Below, in pieces: positions 19,799 through 31,249 of a stretch of 64,000 nucleotides of DNA. The stretch covers positions 27,735-91,734 of the forward strand of contig NZ_NASD01000010.1 in the NCBI RefSeq assembly GCF_002142155.1. Direction: 5' to 3'. Position numbers and translations under genes: made by a program. Source of the DNA: Gilliamella apis (GTDB taxonomy: Bacteria > Pseudomonadota > Gammaproteobacteria > Enterobacterales > Orbaceae). The notes beneath the pieces are model-generated. The model saw only the letters and a program-made list of their open reading frames with translations, was not told the DNA's origin and did not search any database. How positions within the stretch are numbered: the stretch's first letter is position 1; each line of letters starts with the position of its first letter.

Positions 19799-20704
19799 TT
19801 AATCGTCACTATAGCCTAAGCTTCGAAGAGCTCGCTCATCATCAGCCCAGCCAGCTTTAACTTTTACCCATAATTCTAAATGAACTTTATTATCAAAAAA
19901 TAATTGCATATCTTTACGTGCTTCTATGCCAATTTTTTTGATTTTTTCACCTTTATTACCAATGACCATTTTCTTTTGACCATCACGTTCAACCAAAATT
20001 AAACCATTGATACGGTACATGCCGGTACGCTCATCGACTTTAAATTGTTCTATTTCAACCGTGACAGAATAAGGTAGTTCATCACCTAAAAAGCGCATTA
20101 GTTTTTCACGGATGATTTCTGAAGCCATAAACCGTTGTGAACGATCAGTAATATAATCTTCTGGGAAATGATGTTCACCAACAGGTAAATGTTTTTTTAC
20201 AATGTCTTTGATGATATCAACGCCTTCACCTTTTTCAGCACTAATAGGCACAACATCCAAAAATTTGATTTTTTGGCTGATTTCTTGAATATGAGGCAAC
20301 AGCTGGGTTTTATCTGTCACATTATCAATTTTATTAATCACCAGTAATACAGGCGCTTTACAATCTTTAAGTTTGCCTGCAACCATTTCATCATCATCAG
20401 TCCAGTGTGTGCCTTCAACAACAAAGATAACCAATTCAACATCACCAATTGAACTGCTAGCAGCACGATTCATTAACCGGTTAATCGCTCTTTTTTCTTC
20501 AATATGAAGACCGGGGGTATCAATATAGATAATTTGATCATCACCTTGAGTATCAATACCTACAATACGGTGACGTGTAGTTTGTGCCTTACGTGAAGTG
20601 ATTGATACCTTTTGACCAAGTAGTTGATTTAATAAAGTTGATTTGCCGACATTTGGTCTACCGACTATGGCAACAAATCCACAATGTTGTTTTGATTCTG
20701 TCAT
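19799..20704 (-). CDS. era: GTPase Era
   Basis: A 301-residue ribosome-assembly GTPase. The G1 motif is [10 protein letters not shown]3 is DTPG and G4 is NKID. A C-terminal KH domain contains [13 protein letters not shown], which binds the 16S rRNA 3' end. It overlaps rnc by 4 bp, the standard order. Confidence 0.98.
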   Translation of the reverse strand: MTESKQHCGFVAIVGRPNVGKSTLLNQLLGQKVSITSRKAQTTRHRIVGIDTQGDDQIIYIDTPGLHIEEKRAINRLMNRAASSSIGDVELVIFVVEGTHWTDDDEMVAGKLKDCKAPVLLVINKIDNVTDKTQLLPHIQEISQKIKFLDVVPISAEKGEGVDIIKDIVKKHLPVGEHHFPEDYITDRSQRFMASEIIREKLMRFLGDELPYSVTVEIEQFKVDERTGMYRINGLILVERDGQKKMVIGNKGEKIKKIGIEARKDMQLFFDNKVHLELWVKVKAGWADDERALRSLGYSDD

Positions 20705-21375
20705 TTTATACCTAATTGGTTTAGTGCTTCTTGAGCTGCGGCTTGTTCAGCCTTGCGACGGCTTAAACCTCGTCCTAAATATTGATGATCATCATTATCA
20801 ATTTTGCATTGAATGAGAAACTCTTGCTCATGATTATCACCAGTAACTTCAAGAATTAAATAGCATGGTCGTTCATGTCGAATACCTTGCAAATATTCCT
20901 GTAATCGTGTTTTAGCATCTTTTTGCTTAATGCCGGGTTTAATTTCGTTTAAACGTGTTGTATACCAAGCTAAAATTAACTGACGAATATTTTCAATATC
21001 GCTATCTAAATAAACAGCACCGATGATAGCTTCCACGGCATCAGAAATAATCGACTCACGGCGATAACCACCACTTTTTAATTCGCCTTGACCTAAAATA
21101 AGATAATCACCTAATTTAAACTCTTTGCCCATTTCAGCAAGAGTTTGACCACAAACTAAACTTGCTCTCATTTGGCTAAGATCACCTTCATCTTGCTTAC
21201 TAAATCGATGATAAAGCTCATCAGCAATAACAAAACTAAGGATTGAATCACCTAAAAACTCTAGCCGCTCATTGTGCATTTTATTCGCACTGCGATGAGT
21301 CAGTGCGAGTTGTAGTAAAGATGTATCTTTAAACTGATAACCAATCGATTGTTGTATTTGATTCAAATTTTTCAT
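20701..21375 (-). CDS. rnc: ribonuclease III
   Basis: I use the ATG at 21375 ([13 protein letters not shown]), 12 bp after the lepB stop. An earlier in-frame start inside lepB would add 19 residues without homology. The 224-residue product has the RNase III signature [11 protein letters not shown] and a C-terminal double-stranded RNA-binding domain ending [14 protein letters not shown]. It processes rRNA and structured mRNAs, possibly including the pnp leader hairpin further along this window. Confidence 0.96.
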   Translation of the reverse strand: MKNLNQIQQSIGYQFKDTSLLQLALTHRSANKMHNERLEFLGDSILSFVIADELYHRFSKQDEGDLSQMRASLVCGQTLAEMGKEFKLGDYLILGQGELKSGGYRRESIISDAVEAIIGAVYLDSDIENIRQLILAWYTTRLNEIKPGIKQKDAKTRLQEYLQGIRHERPCYLILEVTGDNHEQEFLIQCKIDNDDHQYLGRGLSRRKAEQAAAQEALNQLGIK

Positions 21376-21386
21376 AGTTATCACAG

Positions 21387-22388
21387 TTAATGGATCCCAC
21401 CGATACGGCTGAATCGAATTCCTGTAGGCCATTCGTCAGGTTGTTTTTCAAAGCTAATCCAAATAGCGGTTGCACGACCAACAAAGTTTTCTTCAGGAAC
21501 AAAACCAAAATATCGGCTATCGCCACTATTATCACGATTATCACCCATCATAAAGTAGTTACCTTGTGGTACTACCCAAGTTGCAACAGGTTGACCTTTT
21601 TGATGATAAAAATAACTCGGATCTTCCTCTATTCCAGATGTAGTTAAAATATCATGTGACTTATTACCCAACGTTTCTTGTTGAATTTTTATATCAAACG
21701 TTCTTATAAATTGAGAATCAACAATACCTTTGTCCTTATATTGTTCCAAGGTATAAAAACTTGGGTTAGATTTATCTTTTTCGTGTACTTGTTTCCAATT
21801 GCTTGGCTGTGGTTGAGTATAGTGCAAATCTAATGGCTCAGATCGTTGACCAACACAATTACTATCCGTTGTTTGACAAGCAGGATAAATAACTACTTTC
21901 TTTTCATTAACCAGATAAACAATCTTATCACCAGGTAAACCAACCACACGTTTAATTAGATCCATTTGCGGTATGTTAGGATGCTTAAATACAGCAACAT
22001 CCCCTCTTTGGGGTTTTCCTGTAGCAATTAGTACTTTATTGTTAATTGGATTTTTTAAGCCATAAGAAAATTTTTCAACCGCAATAAAATCACCAATTAA
22101 TAAAGTTTGCATCATCGATCCTGAAGGAATCTGAAAGGGTTCATAAATAAATGAACGAATAACAAAAACCACGAATAAAACCGGAAAAAAAGATGCTAAG
22201 CTTTCAACCCAACCTTTTGGTTTTCCAACCTCAGCAAGGACTCGCCCATCAACCTCACCATTATGGGCTTTACGCACTTCTTCTACTTTACGTTGTCTAG
22301 CTGGTTTCCATCTAAATTTTTCTAAAAACCAGAAGATAGCGGTAATAAAAGTTGCTAATGTTAATATGATGGCAAATGTTCCAGCCAT
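21387..22388 (-). CDS. lepB: signal peptidase I
   Basis: A 333-residue inner-membrane protease with two N-terminal membrane segments (residues ~4-22 and ~62-80). The catalytic serine is Ser91 in [10 protein letters not shown] and the general base is Lys146 in DLIKRVVG. The [11 protein letters not shown] box is present. It is slightly longer than the E. coli enzyme. It lies 20 bp downstream of lepA. Confidence 0.97.
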   Translation of the reverse strand: MAGTFAIILTLATFITAIFWFLEKFRWKPARQRKVEEVRKAHNGEVDGRVLAEVGKPKGWVESLASFFPVLFVVFVIRSFIYEPFQIPSGSMMQTLLIGDFIAVEKFSYGLKNPINNKVLIATGKPQRGDVAVFKHPNIPQMDLIKRVVGLPGDKIVYLVNEKKVVIYPACQTTDSNCVGQRSEPLDLHYTQPQPSNWKQVHEKDKSNPSFYTLEQYKDKGIVDSQFIRTFDIKIQQETLGNKSHDILTTSGIEEDPSYFYHQKGQPVATWVVPQGNYFMMGDNRDNSGDSRYFGFVPEENFVGRATAIWISFEKQPDEWPTGIRFSRIGGIH

Positions 22389-22408
22389 TTGTTTTCCTCT
22401 TTAACTGA

Positions 22409-24205
22409 TTAATCTTTTCCTACATGCAAAATTGCTAAAAACGCTTCTTGAGGTAGTTCAACATTACCTACTTGCTTCATACGTTTTTTACCCTCTTTTT
22501 GCTTCTGTAAAAGTTTCTTTTTACGACTAACGTCACCGCCATAACATTTGGCTAATACGTTTTTACGTAATTGTTTTACTGTAGAACGTGCTATTACATG
22601 ATTACCAATTGCCGCTTGAATTGCTATATCAAACTGTTGACGAGGGATAAGATCTTTCATCTTTTCCACTAGTTCTCGACCACGGTAAGGTGCATTATCT
22701 TTGTGTGTGATAAGCGCTAATGCATCAACTCGTTCACCATTAATTAATACATCAAGTCTTACCATATCAGCAACTTGGAAACGCTTAAAACTATAATCTA
22801 AAGATGCATAGCCACGTGAAGTCGATTTAAGTTTATCAAAGAAATCCAATACAACTTCGGTCATTGGTATTTCATAAGTTAATGCAACTTGATTGCCATG
22901 ATAAACCATATTAACTTGTACACCACGTTTTTCAGCACATAATGTTATTACATTACCTAAGTAAGTTTGTGGTACTAAAATGTTACATTCAGCTATCGGC
23001 TCACGTAGTTCTTGAATATTGTTTACGGCCGGTAGTTTAGCAGGGCTATCAACATAAATGATCTCATTTTGAGTAGTTAAAACCTCATAAACTACCGTTG
23101 GAGCTGTAGTAATAAGATCAAGGTTATATTCGCGTTCTAACCGTTCTTGAATGATTTCCATATGCAACAAGCCAAGGAAACCACAACGGAAACCAAATCC
23201 TAATGCGCCTGAATTTTCTGGCTCATAAAAAAGTGAAGCATCATTAAGACTTAATTTACCTAATGCATCACGAAATGCTTCGTAATCATCTGAGCTAGTT
23301 GGAAATAAACCTGCATAGACTTGTGGTTTTACTTTCTTAAAACCTGGTAATGCTTTCTCAGCAGGTGCTCTGGCCGATGTTAAGGTATCGCCGACTGGTG
23401 CACCTAAGATATCTTTAATAGCACAAACCACCCAACCTACTTCACCACAATGTAAACAGTCTTTATCAACTTGTTTTGGTGTAAAAATACCTAAACGATC
23501 AACATTATAAGTCATTCCGGTACTCATAACTTTGATTTTCTCACCTTTGCGTAGTTCACCATTTTTAATACGAATTAGTGATACAACACCTAGGTAGTTA
23601 TCAAACCATGAGTCAATAATTAGCGCTTGTAATGGTGCATTAGAGTCACCTTCGGGTGCAGGAATATCATGAACAAGTTGTTCAAGTACATCAACCACCC
23701 CAACACCAGTTTTCGCTGAACATCTGACTGCATTGCTGGCATCTATACCAACAATGTCTTCAATCTCTTCCGCCACTCGTTCAGGTTCAGCCGCAGGTAA
23801 ATCGATCTTATTAAGTACTGGTACGACTTCTAGATCCATATCAAGTGCCGTATAACAATTGGCAAGTGTTTGCGCTTCAACACCTTGTCCTGCATCGACT
23901 ACCAATAATGCTCCTTCACATGCAGCTAACGAGCGTGATACTTCATAAGAGAAGTCAACATGCCCAGGAGTATCAATAAAATTCAGCTGATATGTTTGGC
24001 CATCTTTAGCATGAAAATCTAAAGTAACACTTTGAGCTTTAATCGTAATCCCTCGTTCACGTTCCAAATCCATCGAATCTAGAACTTGAGCTTCCATTTC
24101 GCGATCAGAAAGTCCACCACAAATTTGGATAATACGATCAGAAAGCGTTGATTTACCATGGTCAATATGAGCAATAATTGAAAAATTGCGGATATTTTTA
24201 TTCAT
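22409..24205 (-). CDS. lepA: elongation factor 4 (LepA)
   Basis: A 598-residue translational GTPase of the expected length. Motifs visible are [18 protein letters not shown] and NKIDLP. The family-specific C-terminal domain with [23 protein letters not shown] is intact. It back-translocates or remodels stalled ribosomes. Confidence 0.98.
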   Translation of the reverse strand: MNKNIRNFSIIAHIDHGKSTLSDRIIQICGGLSDREMEAQVLDSMDLERERGITIKAQSVTLDFHAKDGQTYQLNFIDTPGHVDFSYEVSRSLAACEGALLVVDAGQGVEAQTLANCYTALDMDLEVVPVLNKIDLPAAEPERVAEEIEDIVGIDASNAVRCSAKTGVGVVDVLEQLVHDIPAPEGDSNAPLQALIIDSWFDNYLGVVSLIRIKNGELRKGEKIKVMSTGMTYNVDRLGIFTPKQVDKDCLHCGEVGWVVCAIKDILGAPVGDTLTSARAPAEKALPGFKKVKPQVYAGLFPTSSDDYEAFRDALGKLSLNDASLFYEPENSGALGFGFRCGFLGLLHMEIIQERLEREYNLDLITTAPTVVYEVLTTQNEIIYVDSPAKLPAVNNIQELREPIAECNILVPQTYLGNVITLCAEKRGVQVNMVYHGNQVALTYEIPMTEVVLDFFDKLKSTSRGYASLDYSFKRFQVADMVRLDVLINGERVDALALITHKDNAPYRGRELVEKMKDLIPRQQFDIAIQAAIGNHVIARSTVKQLRKNVLAKCYGGDVSRKKKLLQKQKEGKKRMKQVGNVELPQEAFLAILHVGKD

Positions 24206-24332
24206 ATCAATAAGTTATATTTTAGTTATGTACTGTTAATTATCATTAATGTTATTGGCTATAAATAACAAGTCAAATAATCACGAATTTGAAAGCAGAC
24301 ATTCTACACATTAATAGTGAGTAAGCATAGTG

Positions 24333-25334
24333 TTATCGAGAGTTTTCCGGTGATTTCTCAACAATATTTTGTGCAATTTTTTCTATTGTTACTTGTGGTA
24401 AATTACCAATAATTATGATATTTTTATTACCCATGTTAGTTGAGAAAATCGTTCGGCCACCTTGCTGAATAATTTGATTTAATTGACTGGCCTGCTCTAA
24501 AGAAACATTTACAGTAAATGAAAATACACCATCAGAAAACAGCTTAGTCGCTATATCAGAACTATAAAAGTTAACATTATAAGCAGCAATCTCTTTAAAC
24601 CCTTTAGGTAACCATGCTAAACGCCAAGCATCAAGAAGATTATTCTGTTTTTCAATTGATAATAAAATTGGGTAGGTTCGATTATCAATATAATTTTTAA
24701 ATTTTTTTGCATCAAATTCTTTATCAAGATCAACCACTTTTAATTGATTAATAATATCATTATCTTCATCTAACAAATCAATGCGTAGTGGTAAAAAATT
24801 TTCATCATCGATCCATATAACATAACTATAACGATCTTTATCTTTAGCAATGACTTTGACTAATTGAGCACCTCGATTAGCCGTTCTAGTCTTACCTAAT
24901 AAAATAAAGTCATAAATATTAGCTAATGAATTAAAATCATTATAAATAACGTCAGGAAAAGCCTCTGTAATGCGGGAACTTGAAATCGAAAAAGAAGGAC
25001 TATCAGGTTGGAAATAACTAGTGGTATTATTATGTAAAATTATCTCTTTAGCTGGACCTTCAAGATAAAGCAGTTGAGCATTGATATTTTCTTTTTTGTC
25101 AGCACCTAAATGATTATATTCAAAGGTAGTTGCATATTGATCTTTATCTTGCGCAATAAAATGAATTTGATAGTCACGCGTCTGCACAGCTTTGGTCATT
25201 TTATTGAGTAAACTCAACGCATCATGCGTTTCTTCCGCCATAACAGATGCGGAAAAAAATATAAAAAACAGAGTAATAAAAAAATTATTACTCTGTTTTA
25301 ACATAAATTTTATCAAAGAATAAAGAAAATTCAT
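24333..25334 (-). CDS. rseB: sigma-E regulatory protein RseB
   Basis: A 333-residue MucB/RseB family periplasmic protein with a signal peptide that ends near SASVMAEE. It binds RseA and delays its cleavage by DegS; in E. coli it senses lipopolysaccharide intermediates. It starts 6 bp after rseA. No strong ribosome binding site marks the start, and an internal ATG ten codons later (MLKQSNN) is an alternative. The gene is followed by a 127-bp gap and then lepA. Confidence 0.9.
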   Translation of the reverse strand: MNFLYSLIKFMLKQSNNFFITLFFIFFSASVMAEETHDALSLLNKMTKAVQTRDYQIHFIAQDKDQYATTFEYNHLGADKKENINAQLLYLEGPAKEIILHNNTTSYFQPDSPSFSISSSRITEAFPDVIYNDFNSLANIYDFILLGKTRTANRGAQLVKVIAKDKDRYSYVIWIDDENFLPLRIDLLDEDNDIINQLKVVDLDKEFDAKKFKNYIDNRTYPILLSIEKQNNLLDAWRLAWLPKGFKEIAAYNVNFYSSDIATKLFSDGVFSFTVNVSLEQASQLNQIIQQGGRTIFSTNMGNKNIIIIGNLPQVTIEKIAQNIVEKSPENSR

Positions 25335-25340
25335 TTTTAG

Positions 25341-25901
25341 TTAACGGGCATTTAACCTTTTTTGTAATTCATAATCTTGAACCAACAACCTAATCTTATC
25401 ATATTGTCTTTTTTCAAGAAGTTGCTGATCATTATGTTGTTGTATACCACCAACAGGCGCAACGTTTACTCCCATAGGGATAGTATTTAGCGTAGGCGCA
25501 CCACTAACATCATCTGATTGACCTTGATGATATTGGACTCCCGCAATAATAGCTAAGGTAACACAAGCCGCTAATCCAATTTGACTAACTTTAGCCATAA
25601 TATCTTTCATTCGAATCCAGAATAGATTTTCGGCTTTTGGAATTGAAATCTCACTTTGGGATGGCTGCTCAGTTAATTGTGGATATAAGTCATCATCAGC
25701 AATCGCCATAGCAACTTGTTTGGTAATATCTAATGTTAATGAACTACCGTGCAATTCTCCTCGCATTGCGTCTCTTGCAATATGATAACGATGCCAGCAG
25801 GATTGCAAACTTTCATCATGGCTAACCATCTCAACAACATGTTGATCAGTTAACTCACCATCCATTAATAATGAAAGTTGCTGTTTCTGTTCTATTTGCA
25901 T
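25341..25901 (-). CDS. rseA: anti-sigma-E factor RseA
   Basis: A 186-residue anti-sigma factor. The N-terminal cytoplasmic domain (LSLLMDGELTDQ...CWHRYHIARDAMRGE) binds RpoE. A single membrane segment lies near residues 110-125 (IGLAACVTLAIIAGVQYH), and the C-terminus is periplasmic. It is located between rpoE and rseB, as expected. Confidence 0.95.
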   Translation of the reverse strand: MQIEQKQQLSLLMDGELTDQHVVEMVSHDESLQSCWHRYHIARDAMRGELHGSSLTLDITKQVAMAIADDDLYPQLTEQPSQSEISIPKAENLFWIRMKDIMAKVSQIGLAACVTLAIIAGVQYHQGQSDDVSGAPTLNTIPMGVNVAPVGGIQQHNDQQLLEKRQYDKIRLLVQDYELQKRLNAR

Positions 25902-25936
25902 AGTAGATACCTTAAATTTCTTGCTACTTAATTTAT

Positions 25937-26509
25937 TTAACCAATTAAAGGTTTAATTTTTTCATCAATAGCATCACGAGCTCTAAAAATACGTGATCTA
26001 ACTGTTCCAACCGGTGTTCCCATAATTTCGGCAATTTCCTCATAACTTAGACCGTCAATTTCACGTAATGTGATAGCAGTTCTCAAATCATCAGGTAATG
26101 CTTCAATTGCTTCAAATACAACTTTTTCAACTTCTTTAGAAAGAACTAAACTTTCTGGGTTATCGACATCTCTCAATGAGTCGGCACCTTCGTAACTTTC
26201 AGCTTCACTAGCATCAATATCCGAAGATGGCGGTCGTCGACCTTGCGAAATTAAATAATTTTTTGCTGTATTAACCGCAATTCGGTACAACCAAGTATAA
26301 AAAATACTTTCCCCTTTAAAAGAGCTTAACGAACGATAAGCTTTGATAAAGGTTTCTTGCACAACATCAGGGACCTCAGAAGGTAAAACATAACGTGATA
26401 CCAAATGAGCTAGCTTATTTTGATAACGAACGACAAGTAAATTAAACGCATTTTTATCTCCGTTTAAAACGCGATCAACTAAAACTTGGTCTGTTATTTG
26501 CTCCCCCAT
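25937..26509 (-). CDS. rpoE: RNA polymerase sigma-E factor
   Basis: A 190-residue ECF sigma factor of group RpoE. Region 2 includes DVVQETFIKAYRSLSSF and region 4 is LREIDGLSYEEIAEIMGTPVGTVRSRIFRARDAI. It directs envelope-stress transcription. It heads the rpoE-rseA-rseB operon and has a matching sigma-E promoter about 60 bp upstream. Confidence 0.97.
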   Translation of the reverse strand: MGEQITDQVLVDRVLNGDKNAFNLLVVRYQNKLAHLVSRYVLPSEVPDVVQETFIKAYRSLSSFKGESIFYTWLYRIAVNTAKNYLISQGRRPPSSDIDASEAESYEGADSLRDVDNPESLVLSKEVEKVVFEAIEALPDDLRTAITLREIDGLSYEEIAEIMGTPVGTVRSRIFRARDAIDEKIKPLIG

Positions 26510-26571
26510 TAAAGGCCATTCCTCATTATGTTAATAACTATTAGTTGGCCCAAAACTGTGCACTCTAACAG

Positions 26572-26599
26572 TTAGATTCGTAAATTTAAAAAAAGTTCC
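26572..26599 (-). promoter_or_regulatory. sigma-E dependent promoter of rpoE (autoregulation)
   Basis: On the minus strand the sequence is GGAACTT, 16 bp, TCTAA. This fits the sigma-E consensus GGAACTT-N16-TCnnA. It lies about 60 bp upstream of the rpoE start, so rpoE very likely activates its own transcription. Confidence 0.75.
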
Positions 26600-26712
26600 C
26601 ATTATTTTAATAGAAATTTCATTTTTTTAATCAATCATTTTCATTTTTAATTATTTATATACTAAAAGACAATGATTTTATTAAATTTTTAGATAAAAAA
26701 TTTTTTAGATAA

Positions 26713-29184
26713 TTAATTCAATAAGAAGATTTCGCGCTCGCCCGCATCGTTATATGTGATTTGATAAAATTGCGGTAAATTAAAATTAACTGAACTACTG
26801 GTAGTGAAAGTAAAACGGTCATCAGATAATACATAAAAATCATTGATATCTTTAACCATATTTTCTTTAGTACCATTACAATTACGGTATATTTCTATTT
26901 GATTATGTTCATTTAAAATATATAAATCAAATCCTGTAGTAGTATCTTCAAAGAAGAATTGAATAATACCTTCATAAGCGACGCTATCTATCTCTTTAGG
27001 TAATTCATTACTTTCATCTAAGATATTTAACGGCCTACCTTGAACTTTATTATTCGATACCGCTCCATAAAAATCAATAGCATTTTCGAATTGATGAAAT
27101 GAAACGCCAAATCGTTCAAAAAATAGATACCATGAAGCACCATCTATTCTAAGTGGTTTGACTTGGGTTAAGTTATTTTTAGTAGTCGTCAATCGTAAAT
27201 CAACACAGTCATCCATCAGTTTTTTCATTTGTTTACAGACTTCATGACTAAGATGTTTACTATAACAAAAAATTTCGACCGAATTAGGTAAATCAGCATC
27301 TTTATGCATACGATTAAGTAACGCTTTTATGGCTTCCAGCACACATAAAGAACCACTAAAATGTAATACCCGAATTTCATTCCATGAGTTACGATAAAGT
27401 AAATCTATAGAACCAACTAAACTTAACTCTTGCTTGCCATAATTTAAAACATTAGTACTAATTTCATCCTCAAGTTCTAAATTAATAGTTGGATCATCTT
27501 CTAAATTCAAGATAATCGCCAAATGGCGTATTTCACAAGGCCCATATAACTGTTCTTCAGTTGCGGCAGGTACATCTATCGGAAAATAATTTTTCAGATC
27601 TTCGATGAGCTTGGTTATTTTTTGATTATCTCGCTCATCACCATCGTAATAATAAAAATTGGTCGAATCAGAAATTAAACCATTAAAGTAACACCAACCA
27701 ACTAATTTAACCAAGTATTTACTATATTCTAAGTATTGGTGACCAATAATAGAATTTAGTTTAGGTGTTTGATTGTAAACATACCAACCAGCTCGATTGA
27801 TACGATCTTCTTTGACATGAATAAAAGTTAATACATCTTCTTGCAGATTATCTGAAATATTAAGTTTTAATGTTGAAATTTTACCCGGTAAAACTTCAAA
27901 AGAGGCATATAATTTACGAGTCAGTATAGCCAAGTCTTGTGGACTAATAAGTGAATCTAAGTTATTACGACGACCAAAATTGAGTAAATTACGATAACCT
28001 GTCATCATGGTATGGAGCAATATTTCGTGTATTTCACGTACTTGTTCTATTTTCCATGTTTTACTGGCGTCCAATTTTACCAATAACTTATGCGTCCATC
28101 CCCATTGTTGTACTAATTCATTTAATATTTTTCGACGCCATAACAATGGCTGATCATTATCTGATAATTTTTCATTTACTTTTAAATAAAAACAATGCCT
28201 TACCAATTCAAGACGTTGAAAATCTCTAATTTCAATTAGATAATTAGAAATCCGATCTAATAACATAGAGTATGAATCAAGATAATGATGAACGTGAATT
28301 TCACCTTTTTGAATATACTCGCGCATTTCATAAGCAATTGGTCTATTTTCAGGATAGATTGAAGAATAAGCTTCAAGTAGTAATGTTTTTAATACAGCTT
28401 TAAATGGCGAATCAATACTTTTATAGAGTTGCCATAAACTTGCACCAAAATACTCTTCAGCAGACAATCCTGTGAGTGGTCCAAAATCGATCCATTCTTC
28501 ACGTTTGATTATATTAGCGACCACTAATGCTTGAACACATTTTTCATAAGTTGGGTAAGTAACATCATTAATAGTAAAATCAGCTGGAACTGCAAACCAT
28601 AGTAGTCGTTTACCAGCTAAAAGATTGGCGGAACGATAGAACTCTTCCAGCAATAAAATATGTTGTGCTGAACCACAGTTTTCACCCATCAAACATTCAT
28701 GATGTTGGTTGATAAATCGATCGACATCAACGACAAATAATGTAAGTTTTACACCTAGTTCCTCAGCCCACTCTTCAATCAATCGACACTTCGTTATTAA
28801 AGCTTGCTTTTTAACTGTAGATAAATTATTTTCGATACAAACCCATATATCAAGATCAGAGGTAACCGCCTGTCCTATAGAGCAGGTACTCCCCATTGAA
28901 TATAGTGCAGATATGTCAGAATATTTTGTCTGTGTAGCGCTCTTAAAATTGAAACAATGTTGTAGTTGTTCAATAATCTCATTTGAAGGTTGATAGTATG
29001 CAATACCTGATGGGGTATCTATATTTTGATAACCGGGAAGATCTGGATGATGAAAATGAAAAAGCACTGGTAACAAGGTAAAAACTCGTTGGAATTCCAA
29101 AGGCATTCCACTTCGAGCTCGCTCATGTTTCAGAATAGCAAGATCATCAAGTTCTTTTTTTATGTTATTAATATCGTATTGCAT
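26713..29184 (-). CDS. cyaA: class I adenylate cyclase
   Basis: An 823-residue enterobacterial-type adenylate cyclase that makes cAMP for CRP. The N-terminal catalytic region contains SMGSTCSIGQAVTSDLDIWVC, the GS-x10-DxD nucleotidyltransferase motif. The C-terminal half is the glucose-responsive regulatory domain. It is slightly shorter than the 848-residue E. coli enzyme. It is transcribed toward rpoE with about 200 bp between them. Confidence 0.95.
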   Translation of the reverse strand: MQYDINNIKKELDDLAILKHERARSGMPLEFQRVFTLLPVLFHFHHPDLPGYQNIDTPSGIAYYQPSNEIIEQLQHCFNFKSATQTKYSDISALYSMGSTCSIGQAVTSDLDIWVCIENNLSTVKKQALITKCRLIEEWAEELGVKLTLFVVDVDRFINQHHECLMGENCGSAQHILLLEEFYRSANLLAGKRLLWFAVPADFTINDVTYPTYEKCVQALVVANIIKREEWIDFGPLTGLSAEEYFGASLWQLYKSIDSPFKAVLKTLLLEAYSSIYPENRPIAYEMREYIQKGEIHVHHYLDSYSMLLDRISNYLIEIRDFQRLELVRHCFYLKVNEKLSDNDQPLLWRRKILNELVQQWGWTHKLLVKLDASKTWKIEQVREIHEILLHTMMTGYRNLLNFGRRNNLDSLISPQDLAILTRKLYASFEVLPGKISTLKLNISDNLQEDVLTFIHVKEDRINRAGWYVYNQTPKLNSIIGHQYLEYSKYLVKLVGWCYFNGLISDSTNFYYYDGDERDNQKITKLIEDLKNYFPIDVPAATEEQLYGPCEIRHLAIILNLEDDPTINLELEDEISTNVLNYGKQELSLVGSIDLLYRNSWNEIRVLHFSGSLCVLEAIKALLNRMHKDADLPNSVEIFCYSKHLSHEVCKQMKKLMDDCVDLRLTTTKNNLTQVKPLRIDGASWYLFFERFGVSFHQFENAIDFYGAVSNNKVQGRPLNILDESNELPKEIDSVAYEGIIQFFFEDTTTGFDLYILNEHNQIEIYRNCNGTKENMVKDINDFYVLSDDRFTFTTSSSVNFNLPQFYQITYNDAGEREIFLLN

Positions 29185-29292
29185 AGTATTATTCAGGTGA
29201 AACAGATGTACTATTGACGAACAATTTCTCCAATAATTTTATATTATAACGTAAAAAGAATGTAAACCTAAAAATAAAACGAAATAAATATT

Positions 29293-29916
29293 ATGACCAC
29301 AATCAAAAAAATATCACAATCTTTAAAAAAAACCAAAAAACAATTTCACACCATTAATAAAGCAGCAGTATTAATACCCATTATCTCTATCAAAAATCAA
29401 TTACACCTACTTTTTCAAGTACGTTCAAAGCAACTCAAATGGCAACCCGGTGATATTTGCTTTCCTGGTGGTCGAGTTGAAGTAACTGATGATAGCCCTG
29501 AATATACAGCTAAACGTGAAACCTTTGAAGAATTAGGCATTCCTATTGATCAAATAACTATTTTGGGGCAATTGCCGAAATTTATTGCTTCATTAGGTAT
29601 GATGATTTATCCATTTGTCGCAAAAATCGAATCTTTAGATAACTTGCTACTTAATCAAGATGAAGTTGAATCTGTTTTTACGGTTCCACTTGAATGGTTT
29701 ATTAACCATCAACCGAAACAAGCTAACATGTTAGTCGGTTTTAAGCCTGATGACAATTTTCCATTTGAATTGGTACCTAATCGAAGCGCAAATTGGCAAC
29801 AAAAGTCGCAACATGATGTTCATTTTTATCAATATGATAATTTTGTTATTTGGGGATTGACTGCACAAATTATTAATAGTTTTATAAGTACCATCAAAAG
29901 TAATACTCAATTATAA
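29293..29916 (+). CDS. Nudix hydrolase, CoA pyrophosphatase type (NudL-like)
   Basis: A 207-residue protein with a Nudix box GGRVEVTDDSPEYTAKRETFEELGI; the REx2EE residues are intact and the preceding ICFPGG matches the UPF0035/CoA-diphosphatase signature. It probably hydrolyses CoA or related nucleotide diphosphates. It is divergent from cyaA. Confidence 0.8.
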   Translation: MTTIKKISQSLKKTKKQFHTINKAAVLIPIISIKNQLHLLFQVRSKQLKWQPGDICFPGGRVEVTDDSPEYTAKRETFEELGIPIDQITILGQLPKFIASLGMMIYPFVAKIESLDNLLLNQDEVESVFTVPLEWFINHQPKQANMLVGFKPDDNFPFELVPNRSANWQQKSQHDVHFYQYDNFVIWGLTAQIINSFISTIKSNTQL

Positions 29917-30215
29917 ATTACAGTTAAATTAAATATGCTTCAGTTCTGACTTTAACATAAAATGCTTTAAGAAAAATTTTTTCAAAAAAAACTAAGTGGT
30001 ACCTACACAAATATTTTGATTAATATATACTATTAATCGGTTGTTTCTCATTTCTATCATTTCTACCCTGTTTTATCTAGCTGTCTGAAAGAATTAGTAA
30101 AAGATTTATTTCGAGAGCGTTATTCGTTTTTCAAAACTCTCATGCAATACCCCCATAGAATAAGCGTTACAAATTGTTTTTTAATTTTTATAACATAAAT
30201 ATGAAGGACATTATT

Positions 30216-31013
30216 ATGAAACGTTTTAATAAATCATCTATTGCATTAGCTTTACTATTATCTCTACCTGTTGCCAATATTTATGCGGCATTACCATTAA
30301 CAGCAGAAGAAAGTAATAACCTCATTCCTTATAAAGAAATTTCAGTAACTGGTAGCTATTTACAAGCACAAAATGCAGCAGATGATATATCTAAAGCTGC
30401 TGATGAAGCTGGAGCAAAATATTATCATATCACTGGTATTGAACAACCAGCTACTGGTACTTCAACCGATCGTGCTGTTGTTTATGCTGATATTTATTTA
30501 TCAAATGCGCCAATTGCTGTCAGCAAAGATGAAGCTACCCATAATGGTATTGTGCTTTATCCTCGCTCTAAAGCACTTTATTATTTACCATTTGAAATAG
30601 TTAAATACAAAGGTAACTATAACAATACCTCTGAAATAATGGATTCAGCAAGTAAATTAGCAGCAGAAAAAAATGCTTATGCATTTTATGTGTATTCAAT
30701 TACTGCCGATGATGTTAAAAATAATGAGCAGGAAATTGATGTTGCTTTATTTAAAAAAGATGCGCCAGTCCGTGACTTTATTATCTCTAAAGCTATTGCA
30801 GGTCAAGATGCTTATGAAATCACTAGTGATGCTTTCAAAGTGATGAAACCTTATCAAACTATTGTTTTCCATGGCACATTTAATAATACTAGCGAAATTA
30901 GTGCTGCTGCACAAAAATATGCTATCGCTAATGATGCTAATTTCTATTATGTCAAAGAAGTCTCTGCCAATCGTGCCGGCACCGCTCAAACAGTTTATGT
31001 AAATTTATATAAA
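30216..31013 (+). CDS. YdgH/BhsA-type secreted protein with three DUF1471-like repeats
   Basis: The start is the ATG at 30216, with GAAGGA 7 nt upstream and a clear signal peptide (MKRFNKSSIALALLLSLPVANIYA). The mature part has three similar ~70-residue units (about residues 36-105, 110-185 and 200-266), each with a KaYY/FYY-x-I/V core and an alternating beta pattern. YdgH has the same three-domain organisation. It should be periplasmic or secreted. DUF1471 proteins are often linked to stress or biofilm; no activity is visible. Confidence 0.75.
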
Positions 31014-31249
31014 TAACGATCCACTACATAATTATCCATGTGTTAAATATCATATTTTTACACATGGATTTTTTACAAAAATTAACTTTTAGTTTCAAGC
31101 TCTACCTAACAATGCAATTCATAAAAAAGATTTTTATCCAAGAATTAAGCTTTTCACGATTTAAGTTTTTAGTAATAAGTATCAGCATAATTTAAACACA
31201 ATAAATGTATCTTTTTTATTTAAATTTAAGAATTAAAAGGTAAGGTAAG

